Shown: positions 1 to 5,400 of the stretch, piece after piece
How the letters are laid out: every line of letters starts with the position of its first letter
How positions within the stretch are numbered: the first letter of the stretch is position 1
Made by a program: the position numbers and the translations under genes
Notes under the pieces: generated by a model
The model's database searches: none
What the model was told of the DNA's origin: nothing
The model's input: only the letters and a program-made list of their open reading frames with translations
Origin: Flavobacteriaceae bacterium
GTDB taxonomy: Bacteria > Bacteroidota > Bacteroidia > Flavobacteriales > Flavobacteriaceae
Length of the DNA stretch: 5,400 bases
NCBI GenBank assembly: GCA_016763715.1
Contig: JAESTG010000249.1
Span: 1-5,400 of the forward strand
Reading direction: 5' to 3'

Positions 1-1209
1 CCAAACAAATTCACCATTATCATCTAAATAAACGACTCCAAGCGTCGTTGGGCTTACTCCATTATCCATTCCACTTTTATGCAAAAACAAAGGACTATCA
101 TCTTTTAATTGTAACGTACCAGCATGTACATTATCATCCGAACTTATAGCGTACACCACTTTTGCCGTATCTGTTAACCCTCTATTTCCAGTAGTTTTAT
201 CAAATTTTTGGACATACTCCCCCTTTTCACTCTGACTCGTATTGGTATAAGTACACACAGCCCAAATGTTTTGTGACCCATCGGCAAACGCAATTCGAGT
301 ATCCATTTCATAATCGGTTTGATTGGTATCAAAGTCAGAACCATTAATGCCCCAAGGCAAAGTTCCATCTGCATTAATACGCTGCAAAAACGAATCAAAA
401 CGTGAACCTGTTGATCCAAAATAGCCGTAATAAATAACATCTCCATCTTGTACTCCACCGTACGACCTATTAAAAACCGTTGCCTGATTAGAAAGCTGAA
501 TTGCAGATCCCCATTGAGCTACTCCATTCACATTATACCGTTGTGCAAATAGATTCGAGCTAATTCCACCCAAAAGACTATGAAAAATCATTATGAATTC
601 ACCACCAGAAAGTTCATACATATTCGCAGGAACCGTATCATTCCCTCCATTAACTATTGACTGCGTAGACCCCCAAACAGCAGAACCACTTGCATCATAC
701 TTTTGCATCACACTTAAACCACCAGAAAACCAAGAAACGATAGCCTCCCCATTTGACAGGGGTAAAATAGTTACTGCAAACCCGTTTCCAACGTTTACAC
801 CCGCGCTTCCCCATAAGTGATTTCCAGCACTATCCAGCTTAAAAGCATATGCGGGGTCTCCTCCACCAGTTCCAGTAACGCCTATATAAAGGTTATCATC
901 TGCATCTATTTCAATACTCCAAATTACTGTGAACGTACTCATAGGAATGGTATTACTAACCAAAGCTCCATCTGCACCTAACAATTGATTACCATCTGCT
1001 TCCAAGACTTGCATTCGTAATTCATAATTAGTAGGCGGTGCAACAACTTTCCAAAATACAACGTAAGTTTTACCATCTGAAGCTCCAAGGGCTTTCATAT
1101 CTCCTCCTTCCGAATCTACAACCAAGGTATTCACAGCTGTATCGGTTGTCCACTGTGCATTGAGAGATAGTGCAAAAAGAAAGGCGCAAATTGTAAATAC
1201 TATTTTCAT
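1..1209 (-). CDS. Secreted repeat protein, propeller-like (3' end outside window)
   Basis: An open frame of 403 codons runs from the ATG at 1209-1207 to the window edge with no stop, so the protein is longer than seen. Residues 1-18 form a clear Sec signal peptide: a Lys at position 2, a hydrophobic core (IVFTICAFLFALSL) and probable cleavage after Asn-Ala, before QW. The mature part is rich in Gly, Asp, Asn, Ser and Trp. It carries related segments near residues 69-81, 125-137, 171-183, 225-237 and 278-290, with another beginning at 395. Typical examples are LDSAGNHLWG, YDASGSAVWG and YNVNGVAQWG. Spacing is 46-56 residues, as expected for successive blades of a beta-propeller or similar beta-repeat fold; the fold is inferred. 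Such Bacteroidetes proteins often end in a type IX secretion sorting domain, which cannot be checked here. No catalytic motif was recognised, so the specific function is unknown. The gene appears to have its own promoter just upstream and is probably not cotranscribed with the metabolic genes. Confidence 0.85.
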   Translation of the reverse strand, partial: MKIVFTICAFLFALSLNAQWTTDTAVNTLVVDSEGGDMKALGASDGKTYVVFWKVVAPPTNYELRMQVLEADGNQLLGADGALVSNTIPMSTFTVIWSIEIDADDNLYIGVTGTGGGDPAYAFKLDSAGNHLWGSAGVNVGNGFAVTILPLSNGEAIVSWFSGGLSVMQKYDASGSAVWGSTQSIVNGGNDTVPANMYELSGGEFIMIFHSLLGGISSNLFAQRYNVNGVAQWGSAIQLSNQATVFNRSYGGVQDGDVIYYGYFGSTGSRFDSFLQRINADGTLPWGINGSDFDTNQTDYEMDTRIAFADGSQNIWAVCTYTNTSQSEKGEYVQKFDKTTGNRGLTDTAKVVYAISSDDNVHAGTLQLKDDSPLFLHKSGMDNGVSPTTLGVVYLDDNGEFVW

Positions 1210-1232
1210 ATTGTTAGATTTTAGCTGAACAC

Positions 1233-1264
1233 CAAATATAGAGCGTTTTTAGAAGTACTGAAAA
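1233..1264 (-). promoter_or_regulatory. Bacteroidetes-type promoter for the secreted protein gene
   Basis: On the minus strand TATATTTG (1240-1233) matches the Bacteroidetes -7 consensus TAnnTTTG exactly. It lies 23 bases upstream of the ATG at 1209, which would give a short leader. A weak -33 candidate (TTTT, 1264-1261) lies 20 bases further upstream, without the usual clear TTG. No Shine-Dalgarno sequence precedes the ATG, as is normal in this phylum. The -7 match is direct observation; promoter activity is inferred. Confidence 0.5.
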
Positions 1265-1316
1265 CGGTTTTGTGTATAAAACGTAGCGGTTTAAAAAGGA
1301 CTACATTTTCGATTTA

Positions 1317-1436
1317 GCACTTAGCCGGGTTTTTATATTTTAAAAGCCAAATTTAAAAATTTGGCAGCCTTTGTAAATTAGCACAGACCATTGGTTTATC
1401 ACTTACTAGCTATGTTTTATAAACGTTGTTAAGTGC
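1317..1436 (-). repeat. 120-bp imperfect palindrome, attC-like, 3' of the TIR gene
   Basis: The element begins with GCACTTA (1317-1323) and ends with its exact complement TAAGTGC (1430-1436). Inside these is a second complementary pair, TTTATA (1332-1337) with TATAAA (1418-1423), separated from the outer boxes by unpaired spacers of 8 and 6 bases. Two nested paired boxes with mismatched spacers, a variable centre and a length of about 120 bp are the architecture of integron attC sites. Read on the minus strand, the gene-proximal end contains ACTTAAC, which fits the attC core RYYYAAC. The distal end reads GCTAAGT, one base off GTTRRRY. It starts 10 bases after the TIR gene stop codon, where a cassette recombination site would lie. 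The palindrome is observed; the attC identity is inferred. It could instead be another flavobacterial dispersed repeat. Confidence 0.5.
1346..1365 (-). terminator. Hairpin, possible terminator of the TIR gene
   Basis: A perfect 9-bp inverted repeat, GCCAAATTT then AAATTTGGC separated by two bases, lies inside the 120-bp palindrome. Read on the minus strand the stem is followed by TTTTAAAATATAAAAA, so it could act as an intrinsic terminator about 80 bases downstream of the TIR gene stop. The stem is AT-rich and the T run is short, so efficiency may be modest. It may instead be part of the folded structure of the recombination-like element. Confidence 0.4.
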
Positions 1437-1446
1437 TTTTCTTTTA

Positions 1447-2115
1447 TTAAAAAGGCAAGTCATCATATACTTGTGAATCATCATGTTCAAAATTACTTTT
1501 AGATATTTTTTCTAAACCATTTTTCGAAAAAAAAGCATTAATTAATTTTAAAGGTTCAGGTTTACTAAAATTTTTATTTTCTGTTATTCGTTCATAAATT
1601 TGTTTGGCCTTCTCAATTGGAAAGTTATTTATTTTATTGATTGAATTAATTCTATTTTTTATTTCAGTTATATCATTTGATAATAATAGTAAATCAACTA
1701 TGTTAGAAATGTATATGAATTTTGTTTTCTCATGTGTAGAAATTATATTAAAAATTGCTTTTGCAACTTGTCCAATGTTTTTCCCTTTTGCTTGTATGCC
1801 TTGATACTTCCCAATGAAACCATAAGGGTCTAAATCTTTTCTTACTGGTATTATTAGTAATTCTCTACCAAGTGCAAAACCTATCTCTTGATCAGTCCAT
1901 TTACTGTCGTTAAATCCAGGCATTAGTATTGCACATAAAGCGTCCATAGAGAATAATCCTTTTTCAATTTCAACTTGCCATTCTTTTGTTGGTTCAATAT
2001 CTTCATGTGCAACAAATGATGAAATTCCATATTTTTCAAGTTCATTCTTTAGTTGACTTATTGTTACTTTGAATGAAGCTAAATGACTTAGAAATAGCTT
2101 GTAATGACCGGATTT
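1447..2115 (-). CDS. C-terminal TIR fragment downstream of the TAG
   Basis: After the TAG the same frame stays open for 222 codons and encodes the whole TIR domain plus the C-terminal extension. No ATG, GTG or TTG occurs in frame before the ATG at 1947-1945. Starting there would lose the first strand and helix (LFLSHLASF) and the EDIEPTKEWQVEIE segment, so a protein of 166 residues would be half a TIR domain and probably inactive. Full-length TIR expression therefore needs readthrough of the TAG. The Lys/Asn-rich tail ends in an acidic stretch (HDDSQVYDDLPF). Confidence 0.5.
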   Translation of the reverse strand, partial: KSGHYKLFLSHLASFKVTISQLKNELEKYGISSFVAHEDIEPTKEWQVEIEKGLFSMDALCAILMPGFNDSKWTDQEIGFALGRELLIIPVRKDLDPYGFIGKYQGIQAKGKNIGQVAKAIFNIISTHEKTKFIYISNIVDLLLLSNDITEIKNRINSINKINNFPIEKAKQIYERITENKNFSKPEPLKLINAFFSKNGLEKISKSNFEHDDSQVYDDLPF

Positions 2116-2118
2116 CTA
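2116..2118 (-). other. In-frame amber stop inside the TIR gene
   Basis: TAG on the minus strand, context CTT-TAG-AAA-TCC. It sits between the N-terminal domain and the first TIR strand. A single G-to-A change from TGG would create it, and Trp at this place is what I expect from related proteins. No frameshift is needed to join the two halves. Confidence 0.8.
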
Positions 2119-2394
2119 AAGACTTGAATTTTCTCGTATAATAATTTTTTCTTTTGTTATTACTTTACCGTATGAATGTTTAAGTTCTAATTCTTCAGCA
2201 ATTTCAAGTATTATAGTATCTGGAATTTTGGGTAGTACTTCTTTAACATAAACCTTTTTGCTATAATAACTTGGTGTGTGATCTGTAGGTATTTTATATG
2301 TTTCAAAATATGAATCAATCTCAGAAAAAGTCATTTGCTCCTGTAATTCAGAAGCTATCATATCTATAAGTTTCATTTTATCTAGATTTCTCAT
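2116..2394 (-). CDS. N-terminal fragment of the interrupted TIR protein
   Basis: This is the part that would be translated before the TAG, 92 residues from the ATG at 2394. The frame can be opened five codons earlier at a GTG (2409-2407), but that GTG lies inside the TAAGTGC core motif, so I prefer the ATG, 11 bases downstream of the core. The sequence is mostly alpha-helical and charged, with no transmembrane segment or signal peptide. Its role in intact relatives is unknown to me; it could be a sensing or oligomerisation domain. On its own it lacks the TIR domain, so it would have no NAD-cleaving activity. Confidence 0.5.
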   Translation of the reverse strand: MRNLDKMKLIDMIASELQEQMTFSEIDSYFETYKIPTDHTPSYYSKKVYVKEVLPKIPDTIILEIAEELELKHSYGKVITKEKIIIRENSSL

Positions 2395-2405
2395 TTTTTC
2401 GAATT

Positions 2406-2414
2406 GCACTTAAC
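2406..2414 (-). repeat. GTTAAGTGC core motif upstream of the TIR gene
   Basis: GTTAAGTGC on the minus strand fits the integron core GTTRRRY and is an exact 9-base inverted match of positions 1428-1436 on the plus strand. It marks the upstream boundary of the putative cassette. The TIR gene ATG follows after 11 bases, leaving almost no leader, as is common for cassette genes. The remaining 46 bases back to the E1 stop codon contain no convincing TAnnTTTG promoter box and no strong terminator, so the TIR gene may depend on read-through transcription from the E1 operon. Confidence 0.45.
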
Positions 2415-2460
2415 AGTATCTATAATTAAAACCAATAGACTAGAAGACAGTTCACTCCAA

Positions 2461-4545
2461 TCAATAATTCATGAGTGTTTGGATTTTTTTCTTTACTTTT
2501 TCTACGGAAGGAACCATCGTTTGCTCCAAAACAGTATTTAAAGGAATAGCGGGCATATTCTCACTACCAATAACCATTACGGGAGCATCCAGATCTTGAA
2601 AACATTCCTCTTGGATTTTCCCTTGAAGTGCCCGTGAAAAACTATTTTCTGAAGGCTCCTCAGTCACAACTAAACACTTCCCACACTTACGAACACTTTT
2701 AAAAACCGTTTCATAATCAAGCGGATGCAAAGTTCGTAAGTCTACAATTTCAATAGTATCCTGAAGGCCTAATTCTTCGGAAGCATTTATAGCCCAGTGA
2801 ACTCCCATTCCGTAAGTAATAATAGAAATGGTTTCTTCTTCCTCCTGTTTCCATATTTCCTGAAGCACCCAAGCTTTTCCGAAAGGCAACATATAATCAG
2901 CACTTGGTTCTACAGAAGTAGCTCCTTTGGTTCCAGGAACCTTGCTCCAATACAACCCTTTATGCTCAAAAATAACCACTGGATTGGGATCATAATATGC
3001 GGCTTTCAAAAGGCCTTTTAAATCGGCTCCGTTACTCGGGTAAGCAATTTTTAATCCTCTAATATTCGTCACCGCACTTTCTACGGAAGAAGAGTGATAA
3101 GGCCCACCACTTCCGTAGGCACCAATAGGCACTCGAAGTATCATGGAAACTGGCCACTTTCCGTTTGACAAATAACAACTTCGGCTTACTTCAGTAAAAA
3201 GTTGATTGAGTCCTGGCCAAATATAATCTGCAAACTGTACCTCAACAATTGGCTTCAAACCTACCGCACTCATCCCAACAGTAGAGCCCACTATAAATGC
3301 CTCTTGAATAGGTGTATTAAACACTCTATTATCTCCAAATTTTTGTGCTAGTGTCGCAGCTTCACGGAATACACCCCCTAATCTCCCACCCACATCTTGT
3401 CCATAAAGCAAACATTCTTTATGCTTAGACATTAGTTCTTCAATGGCAAACAGTGCACAGTCCACCATTACCACTTTATCGGCACCTTCAGGCGTTCGTT
3501 CTCCAGTTTCTTCAGTAATTGGGGTTGGTGCAAAATCATGCGTAAATAGGTCCTCAGGTTTTGGGTCTTCCGCTTGCAAAGCGCGTTCTAGATCGGCTCT
3601 TGCAATATCAATTTGAGTATTCTCTATCTTTTGAAGTTCATCTTCAGTAAAACCATGAGCCTTCAATAATTCCTTCATTTTTGGATATGGATCTCGGCTT
3701 CTAGCTTCTTCCAAATCGTCCCGATACCACTCCATCCGAACCCCAGAGGTATGGTGATTCAGCAAGGGTACTTTAGCATGTACTAAAAATGGCCTTCTTT
3801 CAGTTCGTATTTTTTCAATAACGTTCTCGATGGTTCGATAGCTCTCTTCAAAATCAGTTCCATCAATGGAAATAGCCTCCAGACCATGAAACCCCTGTGC
3901 ATATTCAAAAGCATCCTGTGCTCTTGTTTCCTCAGCATTTGCTGAAATATCCCAACCATTGTCCTGCACCAAATAAAGTATTGGTAATTGCTTTAAAGCT
4001 GCCATCTGAAAAGCTTCCGCTATTTCACCTTCGGTAACAGATGCATCTCCTAATGAACAAACAACAACAGGCGGTACTTTCTCGTTCGATAATCCTTCTG
4101 CTTCCTTATACCAAAACCCCATAGCAACACCTGTAGCAGGTATCGCCTGCATTCCAGTAGCACTACTTTGATGTGGAATTTTCGGTTTGTCATCATCCTT
4201 CAGGCTTGGATGACAGTAATAAGTTCTCCCTCCAGAAAATGGATCGTCACGTTTGGCCAATATTTGTAGCATCAAATCATAAGGTTTCATCCCAATTGCC
4301 AACAACATACTATCATCACGATAGTACGGAAAAACATAATCTTGTGGTTTCAATTGCATCCCCACAGCAGTTTGTATCACTTCATGACCTCGCGAAGTTG
4401 CGTGGACATACTTTGACACCAATTTGAAATTTTCCTCGTATAAAAAAGTCATTGCCTTAGCCGTAACCAAGTTTGTAAAACCTTTCGCAAGTATCTCTTT
4501 ATCCATTTTTCTCGGGTCCAATTGTGTGGTTTGTTCTTTAGTCAT
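2461..4545 (-). CDS. Branched-chain 2-oxoacid dehydrogenase E1, fused alpha-beta
   Basis: This 694-residue cytosolic protein joins the E1 alpha and E1 beta chains that are separate in most bacteria. E1 catalyses thiamine-diphosphate-dependent decarboxylation of 2-oxoacids and transfers the acyl group to lipoyl-E2. The alpha half (about 1-335) has SRGHE (51-55), YYRDDS (74-79), the ThDP/Mg motif GDASVTEGE (166-174) through QDN (194-196), and the HHTSGVRMEWYR loop (264-275). An acidic, proline-rich linker (about 325-356) precedes the beta half, which has GQDVGGRLGGVF (382-393), NTPIQEAF with the conserved Glu415, VEVQFADY (434-441), GSGGPYHSSSVES (478-490) and YGMGVH (578-583). Canonical motifs elsewhere have GDG and HSQS; GDA and HSSS here are probably lineage features. 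The first ATG follows the ilvE stop by one base, so the two are probably cotranscribed and translationally coupled. The pairing favours branched-chain substrates over pyruvate, but specificity is inferred. E2 and E3 are encoded elsewhere. Confidence 0.93.
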   Translation of the reverse strand: MTKEQTTQLDPRKMDKEILAKGFTNLVTAKAMTFLYEENFKLVSKYVHATSRGHEVIQTAVGMQLKPQDYVFPYYRDDSMLLAIGMKPYDLMLQILAKRDDPFSGGRTYYCHPSLKDDDKPKIPHQSSATGMQAIPATGVAMGFWYKEAEGLSNEKVPPVVVCSLGDASVTEGEIAEAFQMAALKQLPILYLVQDNGWDISANAEETRAQDAFEYAQGFHGLEAISIDGTDFEESYRTIENVIEKIRTERRPFLVHAKVPLLNHHTSGVRMEWYRDDLEEARSRDPYPKMKELLKAHGFTEDELQKIENTQIDIARADLERALQAEDPKPEDLFTHDFAPTPITEETGERTPEGADKVVMVDCALFAIEELMSKHKECLLYGQDVGGRLGGVFREAATLAQKFGDNRVFNTPIQEAFIVGSTVGMSAVGLKPIVEVQFADYIWPGLNQLFTEVSRSCYLSNGKWPVSMILRVPIGAYGSGGPYHSSSVESAVTNIRGLKIAYPSNGADLKGLLKAAYYDPNPVVIFEHKGLYWSKVPGTKGATSVEPSADYMLPFGKAWVLQEIWKQEEEETISIITYGMGVHWAINASEELGLQDTIEIVDLRTLHPLDYETVFKSVRKCGKCLVVTEEPSENSFSRALQGKIQEECFQDLDAPVMVIGSENMPAIPLNTVLEQTMVPSVEKVKKKIQTLMNY

Positions 4546-4546
4546 G

Positions 4547-5400
4547 TTACTTTACCGCTAACACCCAACCATAGGTATCTTCTACTTTCCCTGTTTTAAT
4601 CTCGTTTAACATAGAATTGACCCGCAATCCAACAGGGCTTTCGCTACTCACAACAAGTGTCTCATCTCCCCAACCAATTTCTTGAATATAAGCAATGCCA
4701 ACAGCCGTTCCAGTTCCAAAAGCCTCCTCAAGAGTACCATTAAGCGAAGCTTCCCTAATTTCTTGAATACTTATTGGTCGCTCTGTTACCTCATAACCAT
4801 TATCTCTCAAAAGTGTAATGACACTCATGCGAGTAATTCCATCCAAAATGGCACCATCCTTCTTTGGAGTCACAAACTTTCCATCAATTTTGAAGAAAAT
4901 ATTCATGGTACCCACCTCTTGAATGTATTTATGTTCATGTGCATCCAGCCAAAGTACTTGGTCATACCCTTTAGATTTTGCAATCTCTGTGGGACGAATC
5001 GCAGCAGCATAATTACCAGCAGCTTTAGCTTCTCCCGTTCCTCCTTCAACAGCTCGGATATACTTTTTTTCAGCATATAACTTAATTCGTTTGCTGAAAA
5101 AAGGCCCCGCTGGTGAAGCGATAATAATAAACTTAAAACTCGTGGCAGCACGCATACCTATAAAAGGCTCATCGGCATACATGAAAGGGCGTAAATACAA
5201 AGCGCTTCCTTCTTGAGGCGGAATCCAATTTCGCTCCACTTTCACTAGTTCTTTTAATCCAGCGACAAATAAATCTTCAGGAAATTCAGGCATCCCCATT
5301 CTTCGAGCACTAAAGTTAAGTCGGGCAGCATTCTTTTCTGGTCGAAATAACATCGGGATTCCATTCTGATCTATCGTGGCTTTCATTCCTTCAAAAATAG
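4547..5400 (-). CDS. ilvE: Branched-chain amino acid aminotransferase (5' end outside window)
   Basis: A PLP enzyme of fold type IV that interconverts leucine, isoleucine and valine with their 2-oxoacids, using 2-oxoglutarate/glutamate. The frame is open to the window edge. The ATG at 5386 is internal, because the codons before it read IFEG, and IFEGMKA is a conserved core motif of the family. Roughly the last 283 residues are present, so about 70 N-terminal residues are missing. Numbering from that Met: FRPEKNAARL (14-23), LYLRPFMYADEP (64-75), the probable PLP-lysine segment GEAKAAGNYA (Lys121), QVLWLDAHE (143-151), EVGTMNIFF (157-165), LDGITRMSV (181-189) and FGTGTAVGI (223-231). The QVLWLD and EVGTMN forms match the larger, eukaryote-like BCAT subgroup also common in Bacteroidetes. 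The TAA stop at 4549-4547 is one base from the E1 start. Function is secure; whether it mainly serves synthesis or breakdown cannot be told from sequence. Confidence 0.95.
   Translation of the reverse strand, partial: IFEGMKATIDQNGIPMLFRPEKNAARLNFSARRMGMPEFPEDLFVAGLKELVKVERNWIPPQEGSALYLRPFMYADEPFIGMRAATSFKFIIIASPAGPFFSKRIKLYAEKKYIRAVEGGTGEAKAAGNYAAAIRPTEIAKSKGYDQVLWLDAHEHKYIQEVGTMNIFFKIDGKFVTPKKDGAILDGITRMSVITLLRDNGYEVTERPISIQEIREASLNGTLEEAFGTGTAVGIAYIQEIGWGDETLVVSSESPVGLRVNSMLNEIKTGKVEDTYGWVLAVK

Larger units (their letters stand above)
1447..2394 (-). pseudogene. TIR-domain protein gene interrupted by an in-frame TAG
   Basis: One reading frame runs from the ATG at 2394-2392 to the TAA at 1449-1447 and is broken only by a TAG at 2118-2116 (codon 93). 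Ignoring that stop gives 315 codons. Residues 1-92 are a helical N-terminal domain with KLIDMIASELQ and KKVYVKEVLP. Residues about 99-220 are a full TIR domain, starting KLFLSHLASF and continuing through FVAHEDIEPTKEWQVEIE, MDALCAILMPGF, SKWTDQEIGFALGR and DPYGFIGKYQGIQ. Residues about 221-315 are a Lys/Asn-rich helical tail. Many bacterial TIR proteins cleave NAD+ in anti-phage abortive defence, and the acidic EWQVEIE segment where the catalytic Glu usually lies is intact. From my recollection of relatives, a Trp normally precedes the K-x-x-H segment before LFLSH, so TAG probably replaces TGG. The gene may be dead, dependent on readthrough, or affected by a sequence error. It is AT-rich and looks acquired. 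Confidence 0.75.
1317..2414 (-). mobile_element. Putative single-gene cassette carrying the TIR gene
   Basis: On the minus strand TAAGTGC occurs in direct orientation at 2412-2406, just before the TIR gene, and at 1323-1317, at the far end of the 120-bp palindrome. Between the copies are exactly one gene and, at its 3' end, one attC-like palindrome, which is the layout of an integron gene cassette. The upstream copy reads GTTAAGT, matching the attC/attI core GTTRRRY. Removing the segment between the copies would leave a normal short gap of about 160 bases between the E1 gene and the secreted protein gene. The segment is more AT-rich than its neighbours. No integrase or transposase is in the window, and the distal core has GCT instead of GTT. 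The mechanism is therefore unproven. Confidence 0.4.

Noticed and set aside
174..458. Second minus-strand frame within the secreted protein gene
   Set aside because: It overlaps the repeat-bearing frame in another register and lacks a recognisable motif. The minus-strand frame at 4903-5151 inside ilvE is rejected for the same reason.
593..820. Plus-strand open frame opposite the secreted protein gene
   Set aside because: It is antisense to a strong coding frame with a signal peptide and repeats, and resembles no known protein.
1261..1290. Short repeated AAAACG/CGGTTT words upstream of the promoter
   Set aside because: The copies are only 5-6 bases in AT-rich sequence and can easily arise by chance; no operator symmetry was convincing.
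1210..1446. CRISPR array, tRNA or other RNA gene in the intergenic region
   Set aside because: There are no regularly repeated units, no cloverleaf and no conserved RNA pattern; a promoter and one palindromic element account for the structure seen.
1604..1804. Plus-strand hydrophobic open frame opposite the TIR gene
   Set aside because: It is antisense to clear TIR motifs; its hydrophobicity follows from AT-rich complement of Lys/Asn/Ile codons.
1447..1947. Stand-alone 166-residue protein starting at the ATG at 1947
   Set aside because: The same frame upstream encodes the missing first half of the TIR domain (LFLSHLASF through EWQVEIEKGLFS) directly joined to this Met, so 1947 is an internal Met.
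2116..2409. Independent small protein or antitoxin preceding a TIR toxin
   Set aside because: It shares one frame with the TIR domain, with no frameshift and no start codon after its stop; an interrupted single gene is simpler.
4682..5080. Plus-strand 132-codon open frame opposite ilvE
   Set aside because: It is the shadow of a well-conserved aminotransferase; Ser/Asn-rich translation without motifs. The same applies to plus-strand frames at 2797-3021 and 4173-4427.
4547..5386. Complete 279-residue aminotransferase starting at 5386
   Set aside because: The frame is open to the window end and the preceding codons read IFEG, completing the conserved IFEGMKA motif, so the true start is outside the window.

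Overview
The window looks like part of a Bacteroidetes chromosome, most likely a marine or environmental flavobacterium. The evidence is low GC, a TAtaTTTG promoter box of the Bacteroidetes type, no Shine-Dalgarno sequences, a fused alpha-beta 2-oxoacid dehydrogenase E1 of the kind I associate with this phylum, and a large secreted protein with a Sec signal. All supported genes lie on the minus strand, so the genetic reading order runs from position 5400 to position 1.

Positions 5400-2461 hold a two-gene metabolic unit. A branched-chain amino acid aminotransferase (ilvE), cut at its 5' end by the window edge, is followed after one base by a 694-residue fused E1 alpha-beta subunit of a branched-chain 2-oxoacid dehydrogenase. 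The first enzyme makes or consumes the branched 2-oxoacids. The second decarboxylates them towards branched acyl-CoA, which is used for catabolism or as iso/anteiso fatty-acid primers. E2 and E3 are not in view.

Positions 2460-1317 hold an AT-rich accessory island. It contains one gene for a TIR-domain protein that is broken by an in-frame TAG. Reading straight through the stop gives a continuous, convincing product: a helical N-terminal domain, a full TIR domain and a C-terminal extension. The gene sits between two copies of TAAGTGC in direct orientation. At its 3' end is a 120-bp imperfect palindrome (1317-1436) with nested paired boxes that resembles an integron attC site, although one end does not fit the canonical core. 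I read the island as a probable single-gene mobile cassette, carrying a possible defence gene, inserted between housekeeping genes. No integrase is visible.

Positions 1316-1 hold a promoter and the first 403 residues of a secreted protein. It has a Sec signal peptide and recurring 'D-x-x-G-x-x-x-W-G' segments about 50 residues apart, suggestive of a beta-propeller. Its C-terminus lies outside the window.
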